From Stenotrophomonas acidaminiphila (GTDB lineage: Bacteria; Pseudomonadota; Gammaproteobacteria; Xanthomonadales; Xanthomonadaceae): a stretch of DNA of 64,000 bases. Positions 21,901 to 30,612 of the stretch are shown here, piece after piece. Each line of letters begins with the position of its first letter. Position 1 is the stretch's first letter. The notes beneath the pieces are model-generated. The model saw nothing but the letters and a program-made list of their open reading frames with translations, had not been told where the DNA came from and did no database searches. Both the position numbers and the translations under genes were made by a program. The stretch is taken from assembly GCA_002951995.1 (NCBI GenBank), contig CP019797.1, positions 914,501 through 978,500 of the forward strand. Direction: 5' to 3'.

Positions 21901-23112
21901 TCAGCGGGTTTCCTCGAAGCGCAGCACCATCCCGGGCTTGAGGATCGCATTGGCGTCCAGGTTGTTGCGCGAAAGCAGGGTCTTGACCGGGATGCCGTAC
22001 CGCCGCGCGATCGTCCAGGCCGATTCACCACTGCGGACCGTGTGCCGGCGTCCCGCGGCGGCGGTGCCCGCGCTGGCCACGGCGGTGCTGGCGACATCGA
22101 CGCTGGCCGGTGCCGGCAACGCCGTCGGTGGCAGGGGAGCTGCCGCGAGCTGGCTTTCGCTGCCCAGGACCATGTCCGGCAGCGCCGGCGCCAGCACCCG
22201 GGTGCCGGCACGCTTGCCGGTGACCGCCGGGTTGAGCCGGGCCACGCGCGCCGGGTCCAGCGCATTGCGGGCCGACCAGTCGGCCAGGGTGGTGCCGGCG
22301 GGCAGCGCGTGCCCGCGCAGCACCGGTACCGGACGGTCCAGGGCCGCCATCAGCTCCGGCTCCTTTTCCGCCTGCTCCAGCACGCAGGCCAGGGCATGCA
22401 GCTTCTCGACATAGGCATGGGTGATCGGCGACAGGCCCGGCAGTTCGGCCGGCCGCGCGTTCTGCGCGTTCATGCCGCCGCGGCGCAGCGCCTGCAGGAT
22501 GCGGTACTCGCCTGCGTTGTATGCCATCACGGCCAACTGCCAGTCGCCGCCGAACATGCCATAGAGGGTTTTCAGGTAACGCACCGCGGCGCGGGTCGAA
22601 TCCACCGCCGACAGCCGGCCGTCATACCCGCTTTCCATGGGTACCCGGTGGTTGCGCGCGGTGGTGGCGATGAACTGCCACAGGCCGGCGGGGCCGCTGG
22701 CGTTGCGCGCGCCGGGCCGGTAACCGCTTTCCACGAAGGGGATCAGCGCGAACTCGGTGGGCAGGCCGGCCGCGCGCAGCTCATCCACCACGTAGCCGAA
22801 CAGGGGCAGGGCATCGTCCTCGACGTTGCCCAGGCGCGATGGCGCGTGTGCGAACTGCTTGCGCCAGCGCGGGCTGGTGGCGTCCGCGTCGCATTGCGAC
22901 ATCGCCAGGCCCTCGCGGAAGCTGGCGAATATCTGGTGGCCATTGCGGGTGAGCGGCGCCGGCAGTGCGGCCGGGTCGGCCGGCAAGGCCGCCAGCGAGG
23001 CGATGTTCTGGGTCAGGCCGGCGGTGGCCGGCAGCGACTGCGCGCCGGCGGTGACGCCGGCACCCGCGCCGAGCAGCAGCCCCAGCGCCAGGGACAGGCC
23101 GTGCCGCCTCAC
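21901..23112 (-). CDS. mltD: membrane-bound lytic murein transglycosylase D-like
   Basis: 403 residues taking the GTG at 23112-23110, which overlaps the gloB stop (GTGA) and places the signal sequence ([14 protein letters not shown]) directly at the N-terminus. A longer frame starts at 23241 inside gloB and is less likely. The SLT domain has the catalytic Glu128 in [13 protein letters not shown], then GPAGLWQF and [11 protein letters not shown]. One LysM repeat closes the protein (about 352-400, [18 protein letters not shown]). No lipobox is seen, so it may be soluble in the periplasm. It cleaves peptidoglycan glycan strands to 1,6-anhydro products. Confidence 0.88.
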   Translation of the reverse strand: MRRHGLSLALGLLLGAGAGVTAGAQSLPATAGLTQNIASLAALPADPAALPAPLTRNGHQIFASFREGLAMSQCDADATSPRWRKQFAHAPSRLGNVEDDALPLFGYVVDELRAAGLPTEFALIPFVESGYRPGARNASGPAGLWQFIATTARNHRVPMESGYDGRLSAVDSTRAAVRYLKTLYGMFGGDWQLAVMAYNAGEYRILQALRRGGMNAQNARPAELPGLSPITHAYVEKLHALACVLEQAEKEPELMAALDRPVPVLRGHALPAGTTLADWSARNALDPARVARLNPAVTGKRAGTRVLAPALPDMVLGSESQLAAAPLPPTALPAPASVDVASTAVASAGTAAAGRRHTVRSGESAWTIARRYGIPVKTLLSRNNLDANAILKPGMVLRFEETR

Positions 23113-23872
23113 GCGCGGAAACCGTCTTTCCAGCGCCGTAATTCGGCGAACACTTCCACTTCGTCCAGCGGCGCGCGGCCCAGCCGCGCGGCGATGGCCT
23201 GGCGCACGGGTTCGGCATGCGTGCGCAGGAAGGGGTTGCATTCCAGTTCGCTGGCCAGCAGCGAGGGAACGGTGGGGCGGGAGCGGCTGCGCATGTCCAT
23301 GGCTTCCTGTTGGCGGCGGTGCAATGCCGCGTTGGTGGGATCGACATGCCGCGCGAACACGGCATTGCCCAGCGTGTACTCATGCCCGCAGCAGACCCGC
23401 GTCTGCGCCGGCAGTGCCGCCAGCCGCCGTAGCGAGGCCAGCATCTGGGCGGGCGTACCTTCGAACATGCGTCCACAGCCGAGGCTGAACAACGTGTCGC
23501 CACAGAACAGGTGTCCGTGGCCATGGAAGGCGATATGGCTCCGGGTGTGGCCGGGTACGGACAGCACCGAGAGCGCGAAACCGGCCGATTCTACCCGGTC
23601 GCCATCGCCGACGCGTTCACATTCCAGGGGGATGCGTTCATCTCCGGGGCGAAGACCGGCAGGTCCGGCCAGTGTTGCCGCAGTTCCGCCACGCCGCCGA
23701 TATGGTCGTCATGGTGGTGGGTGAGCAGCACGGCGGCTGGCCGCAGGCCCCGGTCGGCCGCCTCCAGAACCGGCCGTGCCTGGCCCGGATCGACGACCAG
23801 CGTGTTGCCGTCAGGCGCCTGCAGCGCCCAGATGTAGTTGTCCTGGAATGCAGGCAGGGCGGTCAGTCGCAT
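23109..23872 (-). pseudogene. gloB: hydroxyacylglutathione hydrolase (glyoxalase II), split by a -1 frameshift
   Basis: The N-terminal part (ATG at 23872) reads [17 protein letters not shown] and includes the metal motif THHHDDH, then leaves frame after LPVFAPE. The C-terminal part, in the next frame, carries [31 protein letters not shown] and [10 protein letters not shown]. The frames join if one base is added at about 23641-23642 (GAGATGAA to GAGGATGAA). The span is then 765 bases or 254 residues, the usual GloB length. All metal ligands are present, so the gene is intact apart from this base. GloB hydrolyses S-lactoylglutathione to lactate. The neighbours (mltD, yafS, rnhA, dnaQ) match the E. 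coli order. Sequencing error is more likely than a real pseudogene. Confidence 0.9.
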
Positions 23873-23883
23873 AGAATTGGACC

Positions 23884-24537
23884 ATGCCTGCCGCCCCGTT
23901 CCCCCGTCAAGCTGCAGTCTCGGCCTGGTTTGAGAAGGCTGGAGCGGCGGCGATGCGGGCCGCCGAACAGCGCCATCTGCTCGAGCAGGTCAGCGGGTTT
24001 CCCGCGCAGCCGTGGCTGTGGCTGGCGCCCTGCGCGACCTGGCTGCCGGCGGAGGCGCCGATCGGGCGCGGGGTGCGCCTGCACCGGACCGCCGATGGGC
24101 ACGGCTGGCGCGGCGATGTGTCCTGCGCCCTGCCGTTGCCGCTGCCCTCCGAAGCGGTCAACGCGATCATCCTGCAGCATGTGGCCGCGGTGGACCTGGA
24201 GCCGCTGTTGGCCGAATGCGCGCGGGTGCTGATGCCCGGCGGCCGGCTGTGGATGACCCTGCTCAACCGCTACAGCCCCTACCGCGCCCGCTGGCAATGG
24301 CAGGGCGCCCGCCCGCCGTCGGCCACGCGTTGCCAGTCGCGGCTGCGGCGCGAGGGGCTGCGGATCCGCTCGGTGCGCCATTTCGGGCCGCTGTGGAACG
24401 AGGCCGGGCCGGCCGCCGGCAAGGCGTTGCCAGCGTTGCGGGCGGTCTGCGTGCTGGAATTCGAGAAGCGTGCGGCGGCCTTCATCGGCCCCGAAGCCGC
24501 CCGCCCGGTGGGCTGGGGCGGGCCGGTGGCGACCTGA
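23884..24537 (+). CDS. YafS-like class I methyltransferase-fold protein
   Basis: 217 residues, starting 11 bases from the divergent gloB ATG. The central region resembles a SAM-methyltransferase fold ([19 protein letters not shown] and [19 protein letters not shown], the post-motif II and III region), but the usual glycine-rich SAM loop is not evident near [11 protein letters not shown]. It may bind poorly or have another function. The placement between gloB and rnhA equals yafS in E. coli, whose function is unknown. Confidence 0.75.
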   Translation: MPAAPFPRQAAVSAWFEKAGAAAMRAAEQRHLLEQVSGFPAQPWLWLAPCATWLPAEAPIGRGVRLHRTADGHGWRGDVSCALPLPLPSEAVNAIILQHVAAVDLEPLLAECARVLMPGGRLWMTLLNRYSPYRARWQWQGARPPSATRCQSRLRREGLRIRSVRHFGPLWNEAGPAAGKALPALRAVCVLEFEKRAAAFIGPEAARPVGWGGPVAT

Positions 24538-24558
24538 CGCTTCATACAACGGAAAGAC

Positions 24559-25011
24559 ATGAAATCAATCGAGATACATACCGACGGTGCCTGCCTCGGC
24601 AATCCGGGCCCGGGTGGCTGGGCGGCGCTGCTGCGTTACAAGGCGCATGAGCGCGAGCTGTCCGGTGGCGAGGCCCATACCACCAACAACCGGATGGAGC
24701 TGATGGCCGCCATCGCCGGGCTGGAGGCGCTCACCGAGCCGTGCGCCATCATGCTGCAGACCGATTCGCAGTACGTGCGCCAGGGCATCACCGAATGGAT
24801 GCCGGGCTGGGTGCGGCGGCACTGGAAGACCGCCGGCGGCGACCCGGTGAAGAACCGCGACCTGTGGGAACGCCTGCACGCGGCCACCCAGCGCCACCAG
24901 ATCGAATGGCGCTGGGTGAAGGGCCACAATGGCGATCCGGACAACGAACGCGTGGACCAGCTGGCCCGCGATGCCGCAATCCGCGTGCGCGATGGCGCCG
25001 CAAGCAACTGA
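24559..25011 (+). CDS. rnhA: ribonuclease HI
   Basis: 150 residues. The active-site carboxylates D9 ([16 protein letters not shown]), E47 (NNRMELMA), D69 ([11 protein letters not shown]) and D133 (NERVDQLAR), with H123 in WVKGHNG, match the E. coli enzyme residue for residue with an offset of one. It cleaves the RNA of RNA-DNA hybrids. It is followed after 8 bases by dnaQ. Confidence 0.97.
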   Translation: MKSIEIHTDGACLGNPGPGGWAALLRYKAHERELSGGEAHTTNNRMELMAAIAGLEALTEPCAIMLQTDSQYVRQGITEWMPGWVRRHWKTAGGDPVKNRDLWERLHAATQRHQIEWRWVKGHNGDPDNERVDQLARDAAIRVRDGAASN

Positions 25012-25019
25012 GGTGGGCC

Positions 25020-25745
25020 ATGCGCCAGATCGTCCTTGATACCGAAACCACCGGACTGGAGTGGAAGAAGGGCAACCGCGTGGTCGAGATCGGCTGCGTC
25101 GAACTGCTCGAGCGCCGGCCCAGCGGCAACAATTTCCATCGTTACCTCAAGCCCGACTGCGAGTTCGAGGCCGGCGCCCAGGAAGTCACCGGCCTGAGCC
25201 TGGAGTTCCTGGCCGACAAGCCGCGCTTCGAGGAGGTCGTGGACGAGTTCCTGGCCTATGTCGACGGCGCCGAGCTGATCATCCACAACGCCGCCTTCGA
25301 CATGGGCTTCCTCGAGAACGAGATGGCGTTGCTGGGCAGGGGGCCGCTTGCCGAGCGGGTGACGGTCACCGATACGCTGGCGATGGCGCGCGAGCGCTTC
25401 CCCGGCCAGCGCAACTCGCTCGACGCGTTGTGCAAGCGCCTGGGCGTGGACAATTCGCACCGGCACCTGCATGGCGGCCTGCTCGATGCGCAGATCCTGG
25501 CCGACGTCTACATCGCATTGACCTCGGGGCAGGAGGAGATCGGCTTCGGCCTGCCCGAGTCCGAGGTCCGCGGCGCGACGGGCATGCTGCAGGCCTTCGA
25601 TGCCACGGCGCTGCTGCCGCGTCCGGTGGTGGTGGCCACGGCCTCCGAGCTCCAGGCACACCAGGCGCGCCTGGAGCGCCTGCGCAAGAAGGCCGGGCAT
25701 GCCTGGTGGGACGGCGCCAGGCCGGAGGAAGCGGCCGGCGCGTAA
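25020..25745 (+). CDS. dnaQ: DNA polymerase III subunit epsilon (proofreading exonuclease)
   Basis: 241 residues from the ATG at 25020 (MRQIVLDTETTGL). DEDDh exonuclease: D7 and E9 (ExoI), HNAAFDMGFLENE (ExoII), and HGGLLDAQILADVYIAL (ExoIII with the catalytic His and Asp). A C-terminal tail of about 60 residues (ALLPRPVVVATASELQ and on) would bind the polymerase subunit. The frame is open further upstream inside rnhA, but homology fixes the start. Confidence 0.96.
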   Translation: MRQIVLDTETTGLEWKKGNRVVEIGCVELLERRPSGNNFHRYLKPDCEFEAGAQEVTGLSLEFLADKPRFEEVVDEFLAYVDGAELIIHNAAFDMGFLENEMALLGRGPLAERVTVTDTLAMARERFPGQRNSLDALCKRLGVDNSHRHLHGGLLDAQILADVYIALTSGQEEIGFGLPESEVRGATGMLQAFDATALLPRPVVVATASELQAHQARLERLRKKAGHAWWDGARPEEAAGA

Positions 25746-25782
25746 CGCGGGGCGACGACGCCCGCGCGCTGGCGGGCGCTGC

Positions 25783-26487
25783 TCAGTGGCAGCGGACCAG
25801 CAGCGCGGTGATGTTGTCCGAACCGCCGCCATCCAGCGCCGCGGCCACCAGCGTGTCCACGCATTCCTGGGCGCTGCAGTCGGCCTGCGCCAGGGCCTGC
25901 GCCAGGCTGCGGTCGTCCACTTCCTCGGTCAGGCCGTCACTGCACAGCAGCAGCTGCATGCCCGGGCGCAGTTCGCCGGTCATGGTGGCGACATTGAGGT
26001 GGGCCGGATCGGTCACGCCCAGTGCCTGGGTGACCACGTTGCGGTGCGGGTGGGCGCGGGCCTGCTCGACGGTCAGCGAGCCCTGCGCGATCAGTTCCTG
26101 CACGTAGCTGTGGTCCTGGCTCAGCTGGGCCAGCTTGCCGTCCCGCCACAGGTAGGCGCGGCTGTCGCCCACCCAGGCGACCTCGAAGCGGTGGCCCTGC
26201 ACCCGCGCGGCGACCACGGTGGTGCCCATGGGCAGGCTGTCGTTGCGCCGCCGCGAGGCGCGGATGATTTCCTCGTCGGCGATGCGGATCGCCTGCGGCA
26301 GCGGGGTGCCGCCGCGCACCTCGCGCACGATGGCCTCGCGCGCCAGCGCGCTGGCGACTTCGCCGCAGGCATGGCCGCCCATGCCGTCGGCGACCAGCCA
26401 CAACCCCAGTTCGCCGTCACCGTAATAGGTGTCCTCGTTGAGCTGGCGGCGCAGGCCGACGTGGCTGAGGTGTCCGAATTCGATCAT
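25783..26487 (-). CDS. PP2C-family serine/threonine protein phosphatase
   Basis: 234 residues from the ATG at 26487 (MIEFGHLSHVGLRRQLNED). An in-frame ATG at 26532 would add 15 residues. It has all PP2C metal motifs: RQLNEDTYYG, VADGMGGHACGEVAS, WVGDSRAYL, LCSDGLTEEVDD and GGSDNITALLV. It is a stand-alone, cytoplasmic Stp1-type phosphatase without sensor or membrane segments. It acts opposite Hanks-type kinases, but no such kinase is adjacent. It is convergent with dnaQ (37-base gap). Confidence 0.92.
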   Translation of the reverse strand: MIEFGHLSHVGLRRQLNEDTYYGDGELGLWLVADGMGGHACGEVASALAREAIVREVRGGTPLPQAIRIADEEIIRASRRRNDSLPMGTTVVAARVQGHRFEVAWVGDSRAYLWRDGKLAQLSQDHSYVQELIAQGSLTVEQARAHPHRNVVTQALGVTDPAHLNVATMTGELRPGMQLLLCSDGLTEEVDDRSLAQALAQADCSAQECVDTLVAAALDGGGSDNITALLVRCH

Positions 26488-26643
26488 GGGCGCCCGCGGC
26501 GGGCCGTTTCCAGCGGAGAGGCTTTTCATCATCGCGTCCGCACCGGTACACGGCAAGAGCCGCCCGCGCGCCGGCCGGGCAGCGGATACCGCGGCGGCGG
26601 GGCCCCGGCGGGCAGCCTCACCCGCACATGATGAAAAAACAGC

Positions 26644-26672
26644 TTGTCCGCGCTGCCAAGGCCTCGTATCAT
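26644..26672 (+). promoter_or_regulatory. promoter of tRNA-Ser(CGA)
   Basis: TTGTCC (26644-26649), 17-base spacer, TATCAT (26667-26672), 27 bases before the tRNA. Confidence 0.65.
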
Positions 26673-26699
26673 TCGCAGCCCGGTACGCCGGGAACCACC

Positions 26700-26790
26700 G
26701 GGAAGGTGGCAGAGTGGTTGAATGTACCTGACTCGAAATCAGGCATACGTTAATAGCGTATCGGGGGTTCGAATCCCCCCCTTCCCGCCA
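26700..26790 (+). tRNA. tRNA-Ser (CGA)
   Basis: 91 nt with long variable arm (CATACGTTAATAGCGTAT) and encoded CCA; acceptor arm GGGAAGG/CCTTCCC; anticodon loop CTCGAAA gives CGA. Confidence 0.97.
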
Positions 26791-26797
26791 GATCTGG

Positions 26798-26822
26798 AAA
26801 CGGCCCCCAACGGGGCCGTTTT
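26798..26822 (+). terminator. terminator after tRNA-Ser(CGA)
   Basis: 10-bp perfect stem (26798-26807 with 26812-26821) ending in a T-run. Confidence 0.85.
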
Positions 26823-26889
26823 CGTTTCCGGCCGCCAGCGCGGCGGCGCCGGCCGCTACACTGCTTCCCCCGCTTCCCCGGTATCCGTC

Positions 26890-27288
26890 ATGTCCGAAAT
26901 CCTGGTGCCCGTCTCCTTCGGCGAACTGCTCGACAAGATCTCGATCCTGCAGATCAAGTCCGAGCGCATGAGCGATGCGGGCAAGCTGGCGAACGTGCGC
27001 AACGAACTGGCCGCGCTGGAGCGCACCTGGAGCGCGCACCCGGCGGCGAGCCGTGATATCCAGGGCCTGCGCGCCGAACTGAAGGCGGTCAACGAGCGGC
27101 TGTGGGACATCGAGGACGATATCCGGCTCAAGGACAAGGCGCAGGCGTTCGACGCGGGGTTCGTCGACCTGGCGCGCAGCGTGTACTTCCAGAACGACGA
27201 GCGCGCGCGGATCAAGAAGGCGATCAACCTGGCCCTGGGTTCGGGGTACGTGGAAGAGAAGTCCTACGCGGACTACCGCGCGCGCTGA
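26890..27288 (+). CDS. DUF6165 family protein
   Basis: 132 residues from the ATG at 26890 (MSEILVPVSFGELLDKISIL). Small, all-helical and soluble, with heptad-like stretches (LANVRNELAALERTW, LRAELKAVNERLWDIEDDIR) that suggest a coiled coil. The opening VSFGELLDKI.IL.IK is a conserved family signature. No function is established. It lies beside LPS core glycosylation genes, where members of this family are often found, so an envelope-sugar link is possible but inferred only from context. Confidence 0.8.
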   Translation: MSEILVPVSFGELLDKISILQIKSERMSDAGKLANVRNELAALERTWSAHPAASRDIQGLRAELKAVNERLWDIEDDIRLKDKAQAFDAGFVDLARSVYFQNDERARIKKAINLALGSGYVEEKSYADYRAR

Positions 27289-27309
27289 ACCTGCGCGCCG
27301 CCGCGGGCC

Positions 27310-28354
27310 TCAGCCCGCGTGGTCGGCGACGTAGCGCTCGAACGCGGCGATGGCATCGTCCACGGTGACCAGGTCCATGACCCCGTCGAACTCGATCTTC
27401 GTGCCCCATTTCAACTCGGCGGCGGGCCTGCGCAGGAAGCGCCGCGCCGCATCGTCGTAGCGGTCCACGCAGTAGCGCCGGTCCGAGTACGGGCCGCTGC
27501 GCGCCGGGTTGCTGGCCGCATGCAGGCCCAGCACCTTGGTGCCGACTGCGTTGGCGATGTGCATGGGGCCCGAATCTGGCGTCACCAGCAGCCTGGCGCG
27601 GGCCAGCAGCGCCGGCAGCTGCTTGAGGGTGTCGCGGCCGACCAGATCCAGCGCCGGCGCGCGCATCGCCGCCAGGATCGCGTCGGCGGTATGCCGTTCC
27701 AGCTCGCTGCGGCCGCCGCACAGCACCACCCGCCAGCCGCGCGCGGCGGCATGGTCGCCAAGCGCCGCGTAACGGTCGGCATGCCAGTTGCGGCGCACAT
27801 GGCTGGAGCAGGGCGAGATCATCAGCACCGGGCGGCCGTCGTCATCCCACTGCGCGCGCGCCCAGTCGTGTGCGTCGGCGGGCGTGGCCAGGTCCCAGCT
27901 CACCGCGGTCTGCTTCAGCCCCAGCGGCTCGCAGAAGCTGCCGATCGCATCCAGCACGTGGATGCCGGGGCGGTCGGGAATGCGTTCGTTGATGAACAGC
28001 CCGTGCAGGTCCTTGGAGCGCGCGCGGTCGTAGCCGATGCGGCGCCGGGCGGGGATGAAGGCCGACAGCACGTTGGCGCGGAAGGCGACCTGCATCTGCA
28101 GCAGCGCGGCGAAACCGGTGGCGGGCAGCTCGCGCCGCAGCGCGCGCATGCCGGCCAGCCCGGATTTCTTGTCGTAGACATGGAACGCCACGCCGGGCAG
28201 GCCCTCCAGCAACCGGTGTCCGGCCTTGTCGATCACCCAGTGCAGTTCCACCCCCGGCCGGGCCTGCTGCAGCGTCCTTACCAGCGGGACCACGTGGGTC
28301 ACGTCCCGAGCGCGGACAGCCGCAGGAGGCACAGGGGGAGGACGCTGGAGGCAT
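27310..28354 (-). pseudogene. GT9-family (LPS heptosyltransferase-like) glycosyltransferase, N-terminus disrupted by two 1-base deletions
   Basis: The long open part reads DVTHVVPLVRTLQQARPGVE through to SGPYSDRRYCVDRYDD, with the family 9 donor-site motif VTPDSGPMHIANAVGTKVLGLHA. The expected N-terminus (LCLLRLSALGD) is present but in another frame, and the ATG with its first codons (28354) is in a third. Adding one base in the G-run at 28334-28338 and one in the C-run at 28305-28307 (plus-strand letters) joins all three. That gives 349 codons, a normal length. The enzyme would add heptose or another sugar to the inner core. It is divergent from kdkA, 22 bases between starts. Confidence 0.85.
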
Positions 28355-28376
28355 GGTGTTGTTAGACTCGCGGTGA

Positions 28377-29126
28377 ATGGTCGCTTTCGACGCCACTGAA
28401 GCGCTGACGCCTTGCCGCGAAGGCCGCGGCTATGGTGCCATTCTGTTCGACCGCCAACACCTGCGGCAAGCCGAAACCAGCTTGTTTTCGCCTGCGCACT
28501 GGGGTGGGCGGGCGCGGCCGGTAGGCGAGGGCGGGCGCGGTGGGGCATGGTTCGTGGATGCCGCGTTCGGCCACTGCGTGCTGCGCCACTACCTGCGCGG
28601 CGGCGTCGCCGCGCGGCTCAGCCGCGATCGTTACCTGTGGCAGGGCGCCGACCGTACCCGCAGCTTTGCCGAATTCCGCCTGATGCGGAAGCTGATCGCG
28701 CTGAAACTGCCGGTGCCGCGGCCGCTGGCGGCGTTCTACATGCGCCAGGGCGCCAGCTACCGCGCGGCGATCCTGATGGAGCGGCTCGATGGCGTGCGCT
28801 CGCTGGCCGACCGCGCGCTGGTGGCCGGGCGTGGCGCGCCCTGGGAGGAAGCCGGGCGCCTGGTCGCGCGCTTCCATCGCGCCGGGCTGGATCACGCCGA
28901 CCTCAACGCGCACAACATCCTGTTCGATGCCGGTGGTCATGGCTGGCTGATCGATTTCGACCGCGGCGTGCTGCGCATTCCCGCCACGCGCTGGCGCGAG
29001 CGCAACCTCAAGCGCCTGTTGCGCTCGCTGCTCAAGCTGCGCGGCGAGCGCAGCCGCGAGGACGTGGAAAAGGACTTCGCGCGCCTGCGCCGCGCCTACG
29101 ACCTGGCCTGGAACCGGGGCGTGTGA
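28377..29126 (+). CDS. kdkA: 3-deoxy-D-manno-octulosonic acid (Kdo) kinase
   Basis: 249 residues, KdkA/WaaP-type kinase fold. VLRHYLRGG holds the nucleotide-binding region, catalytic loop [13 protein letters not shown], metal-binding DFDRG. It phosphorylates the 4-OH of Kdo in lipid A-Kdo on the cytoplasmic face. Organisms with KdkA typically carry a single phosphorylated Kdo in the core. The adjacent GT9 transferase agrees with an LPS core role. Its TGA overlaps the ATG of the next gene by one base. Confidence 0.93.
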   Translation: MVAFDATEALTPCREGRGYGAILFDRQHLRQAETSLFSPAHWGGRARPVGEGGRGGAWFVDAAFGHCVLRHYLRGGVAARLSRDRYLWQGADRTRSFAEFRLMRKLIALKLPVPRPLAAFYMRQGASYRAAILMERLDGVRSLADRALVAGRGAPWEEAGRLVARFHRAGLDHADLNAHNILFDAGGHGWLIDFDRGVLRIPATRWRERNLKRLLRSLLKLRGERSREDVEKDFARLRRAYDLAWNRGV

Positions 29127-29890
29127 TGGAGTGGTCGCTGCGCTTCCTCGGGGTCGGCAATGCCTCGGCGGTGGAACTCGGCTCGCCGATGGCGGTGATC
29201 GAGCGCGACGCCCGGCCGTGGTTGACCATCGACTGCGGCGGCGAAGGGCTGACCGCCTACCGGGCCCGCTATGGCGCGATGCCCGATGCGCTGTTCGTCA
29301 CCCACGTGCACCTGGACCACGTCGCCGGCTTCGAGCGGCTGTTCGTCGATGCGTACTTCAATCCGGGGCGACGCGGGCGGGTGCGGCTGTACGTGCCGGC
29401 GCCGCTGGTGCCGCTGTTGCACCGGCGCGTCGGCGATTACCCCAACGTGCTCGCCGAAGGCGGTGCCAATTTCTGGGATGCGTTCCAGCTGGTGGTGGTC
29501 GGCGAGGCGTTCTGGCACGACGGCATGCGCCTGGAGGTGTTCCCGGTACGCCATCACTGGCCGGAGACCGCCTGGGGCCTGCGCCTGCAGGGCGCGCTGG
29601 TCTGGACCGGCGATACCCGGCCGATCCCGGAGATGCTGGCCCGCCATGCCGATGACGGCGAACTGGTCGCCCACGACTGCGGCCTGCATGGCAACCCGTC
29701 GCATACCGGCGTGGATGACCTGGAGCGCGAGTACCCGGCGGAACTGCAGGCGCGCATGGTGCTGTACCACTACGCCAGCGCGGCCGATGGCCAGGCGCTG
29801 CGCGCGCGCGGCCACCGCGTGGCCGATCCCGGCGAATGCCTGGCACTGGCCGAACCCACCGCGCCGCGGGCGCTGCCGTTCCAGGGCTGA
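29126..29890 (+). CDS. MBL-fold metallohydrolase (YhfI/RNase Z-like)
   Basis: 254 residues from the ATG at 29126, overlapping the kdkA stop (TGATG). Metallo-beta-lactamase fold with VTHVHLDHVAG (HxHxDH), VRHHWPETAWGLR, WTGDTRP (Asp ligand) and a late YHYAS. No signal peptide, so it is cytoplasmic. The substrate is unknown; the family includes phosphodiesterases. Tight coupling to kdkA suggests a link to LPS core or to turnover of a phosphorylated sugar, but this is inference. Confidence 0.8.
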   Translation: MEWSLRFLGVGNASAVELGSPMAVIERDARPWLTIDCGGEGLTAYRARYGAMPDALFVTHVHLDHVAGFERLFVDAYFNPGRRGRVRLYVPAPLVPLLHRRVGDYPNVLAEGGANFWDAFQLVVVGEAFWHDGMRLEVFPVRHHWPETAWGLRLQGALVWTGDTRPIPEMLARHADDGELVAHDCGLHGNPSHTGVDDLEREYPAELQARMVLYHYASAADGQALRARGHRVADPGECLALAEPTAPRALPFQG

Positions 29891-30016
29891 TCGCGGCAGC
29901 GGCGCCGGTCGCATCTGGAGCAGCGGTCATCTGGCGTCGTAGGGCTGTACGCGGCGGGCGGCGCGTGCCCAAGCCGTGACCAGGCGTGGTGGGTGCATGG
30001 GCCCGGAAAAGGTGGC

Positions 30017-30118
30017 GGCCCCGCCGGCTGACCTCGGCGCCCGCGTCGATCGATACCGTTGCTGCCTTCCGGCCCTGGCGGGATTTTCGACCTAGCGTCG
30101 CGAGGGGCCGACGGGGCC
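30017..30118 (-). ncRNA. ffs: signal recognition particle RNA (4.5S, small bacterial type)
   Basis: On the minus strand the universally conserved SRP core GGCCGGAAGGCAGCAAC (30059-30075 region) contains the GGAA tetraloop and the AGCA internal loop that binds Ffh. The outer ends GGCCCCG and CGGGGCC pair, giving a hairpin of about 102 nt. A GC stem followed by TTTT just downstream could end the transcript. The position between tRNA-Ser and dnaX resembles other Gammaproteobacteria. Exact ends are estimated from pairing. Confidence 0.88.
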
Positions 30119-30188
30119 ACCATAGACGCGGGCCGCGCATCGCGCGGCCCGGGTTCACTGTTCCGGATCAAGACCGGACGCATGAATC

Positions 30189-30281
30189 TGGCGGAGAGAG
30201 GGGGATTCGAACCCCCGAAGCGCGGTTTAGACGCTTACACACTTTCCAGGCGTGCTCCTTCAACCACTCGGACACCTCTCC
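30189..30281 (-). tRNA. tRNA-Ser (GGA)
   Basis: 93 nt on the minus strand with long variable arm and encoded CCA; acceptor arm GGAGAGG/CCTCTCT with one mismatch; anticodon loop CTGGAAA gives GGA. SRP RNA follows 70 bases downstream, so they may share a transcript. Confidence 0.96.
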
Positions 30282-30612
30282 GTGACCTGCCGCTTCCCGA
30301 AGGCGCTGCAGGGGCGCAGATTCTATAGGGCCGGCGCTGCGGCCACAAGTCGAATGTGCGGCGGCGCGCGCCGGGCCATCGCGCGCGCCCGGCGGGGTGG
30401 CGCCGGTGCCGCGGCACCGCGGCCGATCCATCATGCCGGCACGGGGCGGGCCGCCGGCGACCGGCGCTGTTCCCCGGCCGTTGGCGGCCTGTGCGCGTCC
30501 CGGCGCCGGGCGCGGCCCATCCATTCAGCGGCCGCCGCCGCGTCCCTGTCCGGGGCGGGCCGGCGGAGCGGGGGCGTGGCACAATGTGGGTTCAGATGAA
30601 GACGGTTGCCTG
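30282..30612. other. 331-base intergenic region upstream of dnaX
   Basis: Very GC-rich and without a credible gene. It holds the minus-strand tRNA-Ser promoter near its left end. A -10-like CACAAT lies at 30580-30585 in front of dnaX, with no matching -35. No other structure was recognised. Confidence 0.6.
30320..30348 (-). promoter_or_regulatory. promoter of tRNA-Ser(GGA), possibly also SRP RNA
   Basis: On the minus strand: TTGTGG (30348-30343), 17-base spacer, TAGAAT (30325-30320), 38 bases before the tRNA. Confidence 0.6.

Noticed and set aside
23109..23872. Programmed ribosomal frameshift in gloB
   Set aside because: No slippery sequence at the join, and the same kind of one-base loss occurs in three unrelated genes of this window.
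30575..30600. Sigma-54 promoter upstream of dnaX (TGGCAC)
   Set aside because: TGGCAC at 30577-30582 is not followed by the required TTGC at the -12 spacing.
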